64,000 nt of DNA from Clostridiales bacterium. GTDB lineage: Bacteria; Bacillota; Desulfotomaculia; Desulfotomaculales; VENG01. Location of the stretch: assembly GCA_016278505.1 (NCBI GenBank), contig JADQBQ010000014.1, positions 1 through 64,000 on the forward strand, given 5' to 3'. Both the position numbers and the translations under genes were made by a program. Shown here in pieces: positions 10,715 to 20,410 of the stretch. The notes under the pieces are model-generated. The model had not been told where the DNA came from. It searched no databases and worked only from the letters and a program-made list of their open reading frames with translations. Each line of letters begins with the position of its first letter. Within the stretch, counting starts at the first letter, position 1.

Positions 10715-11479
10715 TTAGCTTCCCAGCTTCTCTGTTGCCTGAATTATAGCCGCGAAGCTGGCGGCGTTGAGGCTGGCTCCTCCGATCAAAGCTCCGTCAA
10801 TGTCCTGCTGGGCCATTAATTTTTGAGCATTATCCGGCTTTACGCTACCGCCGTATTGGATACGCACTTCTTCAGCTGCCTCTGCGCCGAACATTTCTTT
10901 GAGCACACTGCGGATAAAAGCATTCACCTTTTGGGCATCCGCAGGCGACGCGGTAAGCCCTGTACCTATCGCCCACACCGGCTCGTAAGCCACAACAAGC
11001 TGTCGCGCCTGCTGAGCGGATATACCCGCTAAACCGGTTTCCGTCTGCCTGCGCACTACCTGCTCCGTGCTGCCGGATTCTTTTTCCTCCAGCACTTCAC
11101 CAACACAGACTATAGGAATTAGATTATGCCTGAAAGCAGTAAGCACCTTACTATTAACACTCTCGTCAGTTTCACCGAAATACTGGCGACGCTCAGAGTG
11201 ACCTAAAATAACGTACTTACAGCCAATTTGGGTAAGCATCCCCGGAGACACCTCCCCGGTATATGCCCCTTCATCTTCCCAATACATGTTTTGAGCACCC
11301 AAAGATATGTATTTCTCTTTAATCGTATCGGCCACGGGGGCTAACGCAGTAAAGGGCGGGCATAACAGCACTTCACATTCCGGTTCCTCCAACCTTTCTA
11401 AAAGGTCATCGACGAAACTTACAGCCTGGGTAACTGTCTTATACATTTTCCAGTTACCTGCTATGATGGGCTTTCGCAC
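10715..11479 (-). CDS. tpiA: Triosephosphate isomerase
   Basis: Interconverts dihydroxyacetone phosphate and glyceraldehyde 3-phosphate. The 254 residues carry substrate Lys11 in AGNWKMYK, the catalytic His motif ILGHSERRQYFGE, catalytic Glu in VVAYEPVWAIGTG with the mobile loop after it, and the phosphate-binding QYGGSVKPDN and GALIGGASL. It starts at GTG 11479, directly after the pgk stop, with GGAGGGG upstream. It belongs to the glycolytic operon. Confidence 0.98.
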   Translation of the reverse strand: MRKPIIAGNWKMYKTVTQAVSFVDDLLERLEEPECEVLLCPPFTALAPVADTIKEKYISLGAQNMYWEDEGAYTGEVSPGMLTQIGCKYVILGHSERRQYFGETDESVNSKVLTAFRHNLIPIVCVGEVLEEKESGSTEQVVRRQTETGLAGISAQQARQLVVAYEPVWAIGTGLTASPADAQKVNAFIRSVLKEMFGAEAAEEVRIQYGGSVKPDNAQKLMAQQDIDGALIGGASLNAASFAAIIQATEKLGS

Positions 11480-11480
11480 A

Positions 11481-12683
11481 TTACCCCTCCTCTTTATCCT
11501 GCAGGGAAGCTACCCCGGGCAGCGTCTTTCCTTCTAAAAATTCGAGAGACGCCCCTCCTCCGGTGGAAACATGGGTTATGCGGTCGGCCACACCGGCTTT
11601 TTTTACCGCGGAGGCAGAATCACCGCCGCCCACCACCGTAATGGCACTGCTTTCAGCCAGTGCCTGGGCTACTGCTATTGTCCCCTGGGCAAAAGGCTCC
11701 ATTTCAAAAACGCCCATGGGACCGTTCCAAACAACAGTGGAACAATCCTTCACATGGTTTCCAAATACTTGTGCCGTCTCAGGTCCAATATCCAAGGCCA
11801 TCCATTCTTCCGGTACCGCATCTGCAGGTACAACTTTTGATTCTGCACTGGGCTCCGCCCCGGGCGCAACTACCAGATCTACAGGAAGCAATAATTCTAT
11901 CCCTTTCTGCTCAGCTTTACCAATCAATTCCTTCGCGGCATCAACCTTATCTTCCTCCAAGAGGGATTTACCTAATTCATATCCCTTGGCCTTCAAAAAA
12001 GTATTGGCCATGCCTCCTCCGATAATTAAGGAGTCCACCTTACCAATAAGATTATCAAGCACTCCTATCTTGTCGGACACCTTGGCGCCGCCAATAATAG
12101 CAACGTAAGGACGTTCCGGGTTGTCGACAACCTTACTGAGCATGTTTATTTCCTTTTCCAGCAAAAAACCGGCTACCCCCGGCAAATATTCGGTAACACC
12201 CTGGGTGGAAGCATGGGCACGGTGAGCTGTTCCGAAGGCATCATTCACATAAACCTCACCGAGCTCAGCTAACTGCCGGGCAAAATTGTCATCATTCTTC
12301 TTTTCACCAGGGTGGAACCGCAGGTTTTCCAGCAGAACCACATCCCCGTCTCGCATACCGGCAACTGCGTCCCCGGCAATTTCACCAATACAGTCATCAA
12401 CTTTGGTAACCGGACGATCCAGCATATCTTCCAAACGCTTGGCCACAGGATCCATACGCAGCTTATCATCAGGTTCTCCCTTTGGCCTTCCCAGGTGAGA
12501 CATCAAAATTAACCGTGCCTCCAGGTCTAAAAGGTAACGTATAGTGGCTAGGGCAGCCCTAATCCTGTTGTCATCGGTTATTTGACCGTCATTATTCAAA
12601 GGGACATTAAAATCAACTCTTACTAAAACTCGTTTTCCCTTTACATCAATATCCTTAACGGTTTTCTTGGCCAATACAGACAC
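11481..12683 (-). CDS. pgk: Phosphoglycerate kinase
   Basis: Makes ATP from 1,3-bisphosphoglycerate. The 400-residue two-domain protein has the N-terminal signature [13 protein letters not shown], the substrate site [23 protein letters not shown], the hinge and nucleotide motifs [14 protein letters not shown] and WNGPMGVFE, and the C-terminal TVVGGGDSA with [13 protein letters not shown]. It overlaps or abuts tpiA downstream and follows gap by 25 bp. Confidence 0.98.
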   Translation of the reverse strand: MSVLAKKTVKDIDVKGKRVLVRVDFNVPLNNDGQITDDNRIRAALATIRYLLDLEARLILMSHLGRPKGEPDDKLRMDPVAKRLEDMLDRPVTKVDDCIGEIAGDAVAGMRDGDVVLLENLRFHPGEKKNDDNFARQLAELGEVYVNDAFGTAHRAHASTQGVTEYLPGVAGFLLEKEINMLSKVVDNPERPYVAIIGGAKVSDKIGVLDNLIGKVDSLIIGGGMANTFLKAKGYELGKSLLEEDKVDAAKELIGKAEQKGIELLLPVDLVVAPGAEPSAESKVVPADAVPEEWMALDIGPETAQVFGNHVKDCSTVVWNGPMGVFEMEPFAQGTIAVAQALAESSAITVVGGGDSASAVKKAGVADRITHVSTGGGASLEFLEGKTLPGVASLQDKEEG

Positions 12684-12708
12684 CTCCCGCGAGTGTTACT
12701 GCAGGTTC

Positions 12709-13740
12709 CTATATACCCCTTTGGGCAATATACGAAACCAGATCCACCACCCGGCTGGAATATCCCCACTCATTGTCGTACCAAGCTACTACTTTAATCA
12801 TATTATCACCGATAACCATGGTCGAAGGAGCATCTACTATAGAAGAATGGGAATTCCCGTTAAAGTCCACGGAAACCAAGGGCAATTCACTATAGCCAAG
12901 TATACCCTTTAAGGGGCCCTGGGATGCATTTTTTAATGTATTATTTACTTCCTCTGCTGTAGCCGATTTTCCAATGTTAACCACCAGATCCACCACTGAG
13001 ACATTTGGTGTGGGTACCCGCATAGCCATACCGTTTAACTTACCCTCAAGTTCCGGTAATACCACGGAAACCGCCTTAGCTGCTCCCGTAGTGGTGGGAA
13101 TAATGGACATATTACCTGACCGGCCGCGTCTTAAATCCCGGTGAGGCATATCCAGCATCTGTTGGTCGTTGGTTACCGAATGTACTGTAGTCATCAATCC
13201 CTTTATAATTTCAAACTGCCCATGTATAACCTTAGCCACAGGGGCCAGACAGTTTGTGGTACACGATGCGTTGGATACAATATTATCACGGGCAGGCTCA
13301 TATTCTCCCTCATTCACCCCCATGACAACAGTAAAGCAGTCTCCTTTGGCGGGAGCACTGATAACCACTTTTTTTGCCCCGGCCTTTAGGTGCCCGGACG
13401 CACCCTCAACATTTCTAAATTTACCTGTTGATTCCACCACAATCTGTACACCCAATTCCTTCCACGGAAGAGCGGCAGGATCACCCTCCGCCAACACCTT
13501 AATTTCCCTGCCGTTTATCCAAAGGGAATTATTGTCGCCGTTTACTTCAGCATCAAGTGTTCCGTGCACAGAATCATATTTTAGAGTGTGGGCCAGAGTT
13601 TTGGCATAGTTTGCATCAGCCTGAAGTCTTCGGGATTTATGGTTTATAGCCACAATTTCCAGGTCGGGGTTTAAAAGCGCCGCTCGAAGCACCAACCGCC
13701 CAATACGACCAAAACCATTAATTCCCACCTTAACTGCCAT
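12709..13740 (-). CDS. gap: Glyceraldehyde-3-phosphate dehydrogenase
   Basis: Oxidises glyceraldehyde 3-phosphate to 1,3-bisphosphoglycerate. The 343 residues contain the Rossmann motif GINGFGRIGR, catalytic Cys160 in SNASCTTNCLAP and the GLMTTVHSVTNDQ and RRGRSGNMSIIPTTTGAAK blocks. After the second strand it reads AINHKSRRLQADANYAK where NAD-dependent enzymes have AIND: the Asp that binds the adenosine ribose is His34, followed by Arg37-Arg38, which could accept NADP phosphate. It is the first gene of the glycolytic operon. No cggR-type repressor lies upstream; rpoN does. Confidence 0.96.
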   Translation of the reverse strand: MAVKVGINGFGRIGRLVLRAALLNPDLEIVAINHKSRRLQADANYAKTLAHTLKYDSVHGTLDAEVNGDNNSLWINGREIKVLAEGDPAALPWKELGVQIVVESTGKFRNVEGASGHLKAGAKKVVISAPAKGDCFTVVMGVNEGEYEPARDNIVSNASCTTNCLAPVAKVIHGQFEIIKGLMTTVHSVTNDQQMLDMPHRDLRRGRSGNMSIIPTTTGAAKAVSVVLPELEGKLNGMAMRVPTPNVSVVDLVVNIGKSATAEEVNNTLKNASQGPLKGILGYSELPLVSVDFNGNSHSSIVDAPSTMVIGDNMIKVVAWYDNEWGYSSRVVDLVSYIAQRGI

Positions 13741-13890
13741 TATTACTCCCCACTCCTTTCAATAGTATGCCTCAGTGGGCTGTATTTTTTAAATTATGAT
13801 ATACTTATTCGTTACGCCCTCCAGAGTTCCTTCCTTTTTAGGTTTTTTTTATGTCAAAACCACTCGAATAAGGTAACGGGCTTTGGACAC

Positions 13891-13931
13891 AAGAAAAGCG
13901 CAACTAAATCGGTTCCCTTAGCGCGCGTTTT
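13891..13931 (-). terminator. Terminator-like hairpin after rpoN
   Basis: Minus strand: GCGCGCTAAGG, loop, TTTAGTTGCGC and then TTTTCTTG. It closely resembles the hairpin after the AraC gene at 56408-56452. Confidence 0.7.
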
Positions 13932-13990
13932 TCAGTACTTTTTTTTCGCAATAAAACAAAGGGAAGCAGGAGAAACGTCTCCTTGCTTCC

Positions 13991-15433
13991 TTAGTATCGT
14001 TTTCTTTTTCTGATGGGGGGAATGCCCAATTCATCCCGGTATTTGGCCACCGTACGGCGTGAGATTTTAGTTCCCTTGGCAGCAAAAATTTCTGATATTC
14101 GCTGGTCGTTAAGGGGTTTGGAGGAGTCTTCGGAATCAATAAGCTCCTGCAGCATTTTCTTAATGCTTTGAGCTGAAACCATACCCCCCGAAGCATTATC
14201 AAGTCCCGAGGAGAAAAAGAATTTCATTTCAAAAACTCCCTGGGGTGTTTGTATATACTTGTTGGAAGTTGCGCGGCTAACAGTAGACTCGTGTAAATCT
14301 ACAATTTCAGCCACTTTTCGTAAATTGAGAGGCTTGAGATGTTTAACACCATGTTCCAAAAATTCTTTCTGCAGATCAACTAAACAATTAGCTACTTTAT
14401 ATAAAGTTAATCGTCTTTGCTCTATACTGCGGATTAACCATGTTGCCGCATTCAACTTGGATTCTACAAAACGCTTTGTTTTTGAGTCGTGGCTGTTTCC
14501 CTCACCCAGCACCGCGCGATACGTAGAATTTATGGTCAGCCGGGGCGTATAAGAGGAATCATTGACTAAAACAATATATTCGTCATCCACCTTTTCCACC
14601 ACTACATCGGGGGTAATGTACCGGTTATCATTGGGGGAATAAAAGTTCCGCCCCGGCTTGGGATCAAGGGTCTTCAATACATCGGCAACCCTTTGTATTT
14701 CCTGCACCGCCACACCTAGTAGTTGAGCCATCTGGGTATATTTACCTTTAGCTATATCAATTAAGTGCCTGTTAATTACTTGCTCCAGGAGCTCATCTTT
14801 TAGTTCCATATGTTGTACCTGCAATATCAGACACTCCTGCAATGTGCAGGCCCCTACCCCGGGAGGATCGAAACTGTGAATCACCTCTAACACATCTAAG
14901 ACCTCTGAAACAGGCACCAGCAAGTGTTCAGCCATATCCTCGGGGGATACCTGCAAATAACCGTTGCGGTCTATATTTCCAATAACATATTCCCCGATAT
15001 CCATTCCTTTATCATCCACATCCGCCATCTGTAATTGAAAACTTAAATGATCACCCAGGGTAGGCGGCTGGCTGACAAAACTTTCAAAGGTGTAATTTTC
15101 CTTATCTCTATTTCTTTCCTGCCGCGGGATCCCTATATCACTGCTATCGTGGAAATACTCTTTCCAATCGATATCGTATTCCTCACCTTGCTCTTTATCC
15201 GCGGGTTCCTCGGTCTCTTTGGTCTCTTCGGTTTCTTTAGTTTCTGTGGACTCATTTTGTATTTCGGGCTGATCATCCCTTAATTCCAACAGCGGATTTT
15301 CCTCAAGCTGCTGATCGATATAGTTTTCCAGTTCCAGGGATGATAACTGCAAAATGGTTATGGCCTGGCGCAATTCGGGTGTCATTATTAATTTTTGGGT
15401 TTGTTCAACATTAAGGCCAAAACCCATGCGCAT
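13991..15433 (-). CDS. rpoN: RNA polymerase sigma-54 factor
   Basis: Directs RNA polymerase to -24/-12 promoters, which fire only with an enhancer-binding ATPase. The 480 residues have the Q/L-rich region I (LNVEQTQKLIMTPELRQAIT), an acidic region II rich in E/T repeats (about 60-85), the core-binding domain, the helix-turn-helix LHESTVSRATSNKYIQTPQG, and a C-terminal RpoN box ISRRTVAKYRDELGIP. No activator gene is nearby. It ends in a hairpin terminator before the glycolytic operon. Confidence 0.97.
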   Translation of the reverse strand: MRMGFGLNVEQTQKLIMTPELRQAITILQLSSLELENYIDQQLEENPLLELRDDQPEIQNESTETKETEETKETEEPADKEQGEEYDIDWKEYFHDSSDIGIPRQERNRDKENYTFESFVSQPPTLGDHLSFQLQMADVDDKGMDIGEYVIGNIDRNGYLQVSPEDMAEHLLVPVSEVLDVLEVIHSFDPPGVGACTLQECLILQVQHMELKDELLEQVINRHLIDIAKGKYTQMAQLLGVAVQEIQRVADVLKTLDPKPGRNFYSPNDNRYITPDVVVEKVDDEYIVLVNDSSYTPRLTINSTYRAVLGEGNSHDSKTKRFVESKLNAATWLIRSIEQRRLTLYKVANCLVDLQKEFLEHGVKHLKPLNLRKVAEIVDLHESTVSRATSNKYIQTPQGVFEMKFFFSSGLDNASGGMVSAQSIKKMLQELIDSEDSSKPLNDQRISEIFAAKGTKISRRTVAKYRDELGIPPIRKRKRY

Positions 15434-15548
15434 CCCAACTCACTCCTTCTTTCTGACTTTAATCGCCAGAAAATTCTCATGCAATAAAGGTTCTGCGGTT
15501 ACATGCAAAAATCCTGCTAAAAAAGTTCTACAAACAGCCCGTTGGAAT

Positions 15549-16151
15549 TTATTTCACACACTCACGCCTCGTTAGTGCCCTCTTGCTAATTAATACTCCC
15601 ACAGAGACCGTAATAAACACCGCTGCTCCCATGCCCAAACTAAATTGAGACGGTAAAAACAGGTAAGGGTGCAAGCCAAAAGCATAATCCACAAAATCAT
15701 TTAATCCCATCCAGGCCAACACACCCATCGCCGCCAAAAGTGTAACCTGTGCATTGCGCATAAAAATAAATGCTTCCAAAACCATGCCCAGGTGCCCCAG
15801 CCATAATCCTATCTCTATCAGCCCTACATCGTGAGTTGCCAACCAATAATGCGTCAAAACAACAAGGGCCCATAAACCGTATTTAAATGTGGTGGCCAGC
15901 CCTACAGCAGTCAAAAAAGGGATCCGCCTCCATACACAAGCTAACAAAAGCGCTATGGCAAAGACGGTGGTTGATAATGGACTGTCGGATATTAAAATCC
16001 ATAAGTACCATGGATTTTCCATGAGCTGGCCGCGGTACCACCAGTACCCCAAAGCCGAACCAACAATGTTGATAATAATTAAAGGCCACATATACTTGGG
16101 CTGCCACGGATTTTGCCACAAATCTTTCCACATCCACTTTAATGCATTCAT
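15549..16151 (-). CDS. DUF1405 (YpjA-like) membrane protein
   Basis: A 200-residue protein with about six membrane helices, starting MNALKWMWKDLWQNPWQPKY. The aromatic-rich loops, the SDSPLSTTVFAIALLL segment and LNDFVDYAFGLHPYL fit the DUF1405 family, of which B. subtilis YpjA is a member; the function is unknown. The start has AGAGG eight bases upstream. It lies between rpoN and an acyltransferase gene, on the same strand. Confidence 0.75.
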   Translation of the reverse strand: MNALKWMWKDLWQNPWQPKYMWPLIIINIVGSALGYWWYRGQLMENPWYLWILISDSPLSTTVFAIALLLACVWRRIPFLTAVGLATTFKYGLWALVVLTHYWLATHDVGLIEIGLWLGHLGMVLEAFIFMRNAQVTLLAAMGVLAWMGLNDFVDYAFGLHPYLFLPSQFSLGMGAAVFITVSVGVLISKRALTRRECVK

Positions 16152-16190
16152 TACTTGACCTCTCTATATGTTTCTTGTTTAACCCTTCTA

Positions 16191-16664
16191 CTATCGTACC
16201 TTGGCCGGCACCCCATAAGCCAGTGCACCGGGAGGTATATCTTTGTTTACCAAACTCCCGGCACCAATCTTTGCACCGTCACCAATCTTTACGCCGGGCA
16301 GTACCGTAGTATTCGCCCCAATTAAAACGTTGGCCCCAATCTCGATACTGCCCACACGAAATTCTTCAACCAAAAACTCGTGGGCTAACAAAGTACTATT
16401 ATATCCTATGACACTGTTAGCCCCAATGGAAACAAATTGAGGAAAAAAAATATCTACCATGGCCATAATGCCCATGGAAACGTTCCGTCCTACTTTCATG
16501 CCCAGACACCGGTATAAAAAGTTTTTTAACTTTAAGGAGGGCAAGTACCGGCAAAGAGTAATCACCACAAATTGAAAGGCCACCCTTAAAGGGTGAACCT
16601 TCTTGTGCCAGTCCCGCATGGAATTCCGCCCCGACTTACAGGGGTATTTTTCAACCCGTCTCAA
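16191..16664 (-). CDS. Left-handed beta-helix acyltransferase
   Basis: The 157-residue protein has an N-terminal helical part and then hexapeptide repeats (VGRNVSMG, VSIGANSVIGYNST, IEIGANVLIGANTTVLPGVK, IGDGAKIGAGSLV) ending DIPPGALAYGVPAKV, as in xenobiotic/maltose-type acetyltransferases. It likely transfers an acetyl or acyl group to a sugar or cell-surface acceptor; the acceptor is unknown. It begins at TTG 16664 overlapping the whiA stop by four bases, with GAGGTGGGA upstream, so translation is probably coupled to whiA. Confidence 0.85.
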   Translation of the reverse strand: MRRVEKYPCKSGRNSMRDWHKKVHPLRVAFQFVVITLCRYLPSLKLKNFLYRCLGMKVGRNVSMGIMAMVDIFFPQFVSIGANSVIGYNSTLLAHEFLVEEFRVGSIEIGANVLIGANTTVLPGVKIGDGAKIGAGSLVNKDIPPGALAYGVPAKVR

Positions 16665-17611
16665 AATCCCACCTCATCCCCGCCCCGCAGGCGCCCGGCT
16701 ATTTCGCTCAGTTTTCTCAGCCGGTGATTTACCCCTGATTTACCAACGGGGGGAACCATTACTTCCCCTAGTTCTCGCAAATTGGCATCAGGAAACTGCA
16801 GCCTGGCCTCGGCTGTCTGGCGCAACGAAACCGGCAACTTATCTAATCCTTTGACACGACTGATCAATTTTATATCTTCCACCTGGCGTACTGCAGCAGC
16901 AACTGTTTTATCCAGATTGGCCGTTTCACAATTAACAAGGCGGTTAACCTTGTTTCTTACATCTTTGTAGACCCTTTTACCCTCAAATTCCAGCAGGGCG
17001 TCGTGAGCTCCCATTATATTTAAGCACTCTGCAATCTGCTCACTTTCCTTCAGGTAAACTACATACCAATTTTTCCTGGCATTGATGCCCCCGGATAATT
17101 TAAATCTTTTCAAAATACGCAGTATGTCCTTGGCGTGCCTAAGGTTACTGGTTATTATCTCTAAGTGGTAAGCTCGTTCAGGACTGCTCACCGACCCGCC
17201 GCCCAGGAAAAGGCCCCTTAAATAGGCCCGCCGGCAGCAATCCCGCTTGAGCAGTGAACCGGGCACCCTCTCCTGCAGTAGTCCCGCATCATCCATAATG
17301 CCCAATGCAGACATTATTTCAGTCTTTTTTTCTGCAGCGGGCACCCGTACCAGGTAAATATTATTTTTGCGCAGACGCACTTTGCGCCGCACCATCACCT
17401 GGGCGCCAATGTTAAAAAGGTCTTTGACCAGGGAAAAGGCTTTCCTGGCTACCGCGGCATTAAAATTTTTGATGTCCAGGGACATTTGGCTGCCATTTTT
17501 GTGCAGGGTGCCGTCCATTTTAACCAGGGCAGCCAGTTCTGCCCTTTTGCAGCAGTCACCATTGCCCTGTATCCTGGCTAATTCATTTTTAGTAATGCTA
17601 GAAAAACTCAT
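16661..17611 (-). CDS. whiA: Sporulation/cell-division regulator WhiA
   Basis: The 316-residue protein combines a LAGLIDADG-like N-terminal domain (DCCKRAELAALVKMDGTLH, then DCCRRAYLRGLFLGGGSVS) with a C-terminal helix-turn-helix (LGEVMVPPVGKSGVNHRLRK). WhiA influences cell division and chromosome segregation in Firmicutes and is a transcription factor in actinomycetes. I use the ATG at 17611 (GGAGG ten bases upstream) rather than TTG 17620. In most Firmicutes it directly follows yvcK; here thiI, a cysteine desulfurase and repeats lie between them. Confidence 0.95.
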   Translation of the reverse strand: MSFSSITKNELARIQGNGDCCKRAELAALVKMDGTLHKNGSQMSLDIKNFNAAVARKAFSLVKDLFNIGAQVMVRRKVRLRKNNIYLVRVPAAEKKTEIMSALGIMDDAGLLQERVPGSLLKRDCCRRAYLRGLFLGGGSVSSPERAYHLEIITSNLRHAKDILRILKRFKLSGGINARKNWYVVYLKESEQIAECLNIMGAHDALLEFEGKRVYKDVRNKVNRLVNCETANLDKTVAAAVRQVEDIKLISRVKGLDKLPVSLRQTAEARLQFPDANLRELGEVMVPPVGKSGVNHRLRKLSEIAGRLRGGDEVGF

Positions 17612-17648
17612 ACCGGCCAAGCCTCCAACACACGAAAGAACACGGGCT

Positions 17649-17911
17649 TATTTTTGGGTATTTCTTTGGGGTCTTTCTTTTGACAGGATTAACAGGATTG
17701 ACAGGATTTTGGTTTTGCTCTTTATTCATACTCTCTTCTTTACGATCTAATTTTAGTTCTATGGCTTATCATTTGTGTTAAATTATTAAACCATCTCTTT
17801 CATAAAAAGAATAATGCTTTGTTACTTTAAACAGTTTCAATACTTATTCTCAATCCATTTCACTTACACAACTAAATTACATATCCTGCAATCCTGTAAT
17901 CCTGTCTAAAA
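17649..17911. repeat. Intergenic inverted-repeat element, copy 2 (thiI-whiA gap)
   Basis: Leader TTGGGTATTTCTTTGGGGTC at 17655-17674, left arm GACAGGATTAACAGGAT plus one more unit (17682-17710), about 170 bp of AT-rich DNA, then right arm 17883-17906 ending AATCCTGTAATCCTGTC. The arms are complementary over about 24 bases. No coding frame is seen in the 330-bp gap. Confidence 0.8.
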
Positions 17912-17940
17912 TGTTTTTAATGTTTTAACTGTCTTAATGT

Positions 17941-19179
17941 TTAAGCTTCATTCCTGTAAAAACTCAAAGTTTCCGTCTTTTCCAGGGCTGCTTCGATTAG
18001 GCCTTCTATGTCCAGGGACTCCTCCGCTGTATGTACTTTTTCCAGGTTGGGCTTGGTGCTGGGGTGCTTGGGCAAGAATAAAGTACAGCAGTCCTCGTAG
18101 GGCTGAATGGAAATATCATAGGTGCCTATTTGTTCCGCGATTTTAACTATTTGATATTTATCAAAGCCCACCACCGGCCGCAGCACCGGCATTAGTGTCA
18201 CTTCATTGATGGCCACCATGCTCTCCAGGGTTTGACTGGCCACCTGTCCTACACTTTCGCCCGTAATAAGGGCCAGAGCACCCGTGTGTTCCGCCAGCCG
18301 CTGTGCCATCCGGTACATAAAGCGCCGCATAATGGTAACCCTGAATTCTTCCGGGCACTTTTTCTGGATTTCCTTTTGAATATCGGTAAAATGAGCAACG
18401 TGCAAATTTATATTACCACCGTACCGCGTCAGCACCCGGCATAAATCAGCAACCTTTTCCTTGGACTTCTCGCCGGTAAAGGGAAAGCTATGGAAATGTA
18501 TGGCCTCCAGTTCAATCCCCCTTTTCATAGACATCCACCCGGCCACAGGACTGTCTATGCCCCCGGAAAGAAGCAGCATAGCTTTGCCGCTTACTCCCAC
18601 CGGCAGACCGCCAAGGCCCGGGATTGTTTGTGAAAAAACAAAGGCCTGCCCTTCCCTTATATCCACCGATACAATTAAATCAGGTTGGTGCAACTTCACT
18701 TTAAGCCCCGGAATGCCTGCAAGCAAATGTCCCCCCAGCTGCCGGGCAAGTTCCATTGATTGTATGGGAAAGGTTTTATCCGCCCTATTGACAGTAACCC
18801 TGAAAGTAACGGGTTCACTTGACTCTTCCGTCGAGTACCCTTCCCTCTCCATCCCCTGCTGCATTGAGGTCAGGGATGCTTCGAAAACAGCCTCCGGTGT
18901 AGCGTCCACCCGGAGTACCGGGCTGAAGGACACCAGGCCGAACACCCTGCCCAACCGTTCTATGACCTCAGATGTATCAACTTCATCCACTTTGACCATT
19001 AAGCGCCCCCGGATCTTGGATACATTGATACGCCCCAAATCACCTACCGCGCACCGTATGTTACCAACTAACCTTTTTTCAAATTTAGGCCGGTTTTTTC
19101 CTTTCAGACCTATTTCCCCGTATCGCACCAGTATGTATTCACAACTTGCATTGACATCAACACTACTGCATTTTTGCAA
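17941..19179 (-). CDS. thiI: tRNA 4-thiouridine / thiazole synthesis sulfurtransferase ThiI
   Basis: Adenylates U8 of tRNA and inserts sulfur; the same activity can feed thiazole synthesis. The 412 residues have a ferredoxin-like N-terminus (YILVRYGEIGLKGKNRPKFE), a THUMP domain (about 60-165) and a PP-loop SGGIDSPVAGW near residue 208. The rhodanese domain of E. coli ThiI is absent, as in Bacillus. The start is TTG 19179 with GAGGAG ten bases upstream, overlapping the end of the cysteine desulfurase gene, which is the likely sulfur donor, as for NifZ-ThiI in B. subtilis. Confidence 0.95.
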   Translation of the reverse strand: MQKCSSVDVNASCEYILVRYGEIGLKGKNRPKFEKRLVGNIRCAVGDLGRINVSKIRGRLMVKVDEVDTSEVIERLGRVFGLVSFSPVLRVDATPEAVFEASLTSMQQGMEREGYSTEESSEPVTFRVTVNRADKTFPIQSMELARQLGGHLLAGIPGLKVKLHQPDLIVSVDIREGQAFVFSQTIPGLGGLPVGVSGKAMLLLSGGIDSPVAGWMSMKRGIELEAIHFHSFPFTGEKSKEKVADLCRVLTRYGGNINLHVAHFTDIQKEIQKKCPEEFRVTIMRRFMYRMAQRLAEHTGALALITGESVGQVASQTLESMVAINEVTLMPVLRPVVGFDKYQIVKIAEQIGTYDISIQPYEDCCTLFLPKHPSTKPNLEKVHTAEESLDIEGLIEAALEKTETLSFYRNEA

Positions 19180-20344
19180 AACTTCGCAACTCCTCTACAC
19201 CTTCTTTAAGCTTTCTGACAACCACTTTAACTTCCTCCACAGTATTCTCCGGGCTAAAACTAAAGCGCAGCGCTCCCTCGGCTTCCCCTTCGCTCAGGCC
19301 CAGGGACTTAAGCACACTATGCTCAACCTGTTTGCGGGAAGAGCAGGCCGAGCCGGTAGAAGCATAGATACCTTCATTCTCCAGCCAGTGCACCAGCACC
19401 TCTCCCCTAACCCCGTTGAAGGATATATTGGCAATATGCGGGGCGGCTCCGATATTGCCTGGAGGCGGACCATTCAGACGGCAGCCGGTGATACCGTTCA
19501 ATACGCCTTCAACGAGCAGCTTGCGCAGCGAGGCCATATGTTCCGCTGCCGTACCTTCCCCCTTAACCAACCCCCGGACAGCAGCCCCAAAGCCCGCTAT
19601 GCCGGGTACATTCTCTGTACCGGAACGCAGGTCTCCCTCCTGCCCGCCACCGACAATTTGTGGCCGGAGAGACACCCCTGTGCCAACATATAAAGCACCT
19701 ATTCCTTTGGGGCCATGCACCTTATGGCCACTGAAGGAAACAAGGTCCATGCCCATTTTAGTTGGAAGTACCGGCAGCCGACCCAGCGCCTGCACCGCGT
19801 CCACATGCCATAATGGTAACTTCCCATCTTTTTTGGCCCGTTTAATCACACCTGCTATTTTATCCAGAGGCTGTACCGAACCTGTTTCATTATTCACATA
19901 CATGATAGAAACAAGGATAGTATCTTCACGCAAGGCCTCTGCCAACTCACTGACCTGGATAATGCCCATCTCATCAACCGTAAGATAGGTGATTTCGAAC
20001 CCGTCCTCTGCCAAATCACGGCACACATTCCGGACTGCCGGGTGTTCTATAGCAGTAGTGATTATATGTTTTCCCCGGTTGGAATAAGAGGATGCAGCTC
20101 CTTTAATGGCAAGGTTATTAGATTCGGTCCCACCTGAGGTAAAGGTCACTTTCTTGGCATCCACCTTTAATTGATCGGCAACCGCCTCCCGGGCCCGGTT
20201 GACCGCTCTTGCCGCCTCCAGGCCTTTGCGGTGGACAGAAGACGGGTTGCCGTATATTTCCTCCATGCATTCCACAACTGCCTGTACCGCTTCCGGCGAA
20301 GGCTTGGTTGTGGCACTGTTGTCCAGGTAGATATCCTGCTTCAT
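19163..20344 (-). CDS. Cysteine desulfurase (NifS/IscS class), likely ThiI partner
   Basis: A pyridoxal-phosphate enzyme that takes sulfur from cysteine as an enzyme persulfide. The 393 residues start MKQDIYLDNSATTKPSPEAV, with the GGTESNNLAIKG cofactor loop, the PLP lysine in SFSGHKVHGPKGIGALYVG, and the active cysteine near residue 334 in STGSACSSRKQ. The 17-bp overlap with thiI suggests coupled translation and a dedicated role in tRNA thiolation, as for B. subtilis NifZ. No iscU or iscR-like gene is adjacent. Confidence 0.93.
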   Translation of the reverse strand: MKQDIYLDNSATTKPSPEAVQAVVECMEEIYGNPSSVHRKGLEAARAVNRAREAVADQLKVDAKKVTFTSGGTESNNLAIKGAASSYSNRGKHIITTAIEHPAVRNVCRDLAEDGFEITYLTVDEMGIIQVSELAEALREDTILVSIMYVNNETGSVQPLDKIAGVIKRAKKDGKLPLWHVDAVQALGRLPVLPTKMGMDLVSFSGHKVHGPKGIGALYVGTGVSLRPQIVGGGQEGDLRSGTENVPGIAGFGAAVRGLVKGEGTAAEHMASLRKLLVEGVLNGITGCRLNGPPPGNIGAAPHIANISFNGVRGEVLVHWLENEGIYASTGSACSSRKQVEHSVLKSLGLSEGEAEGALRFSFSPENTVEEVKVVVRKLKEGVEELRSFAKMQ

Positions 20345-20410
20345 CCAATGTTCCCCCTTGACCCTATCAGCTACTTTTAGTATATCGCGAAAGGGATAAA
20401 TACTGTCAAG

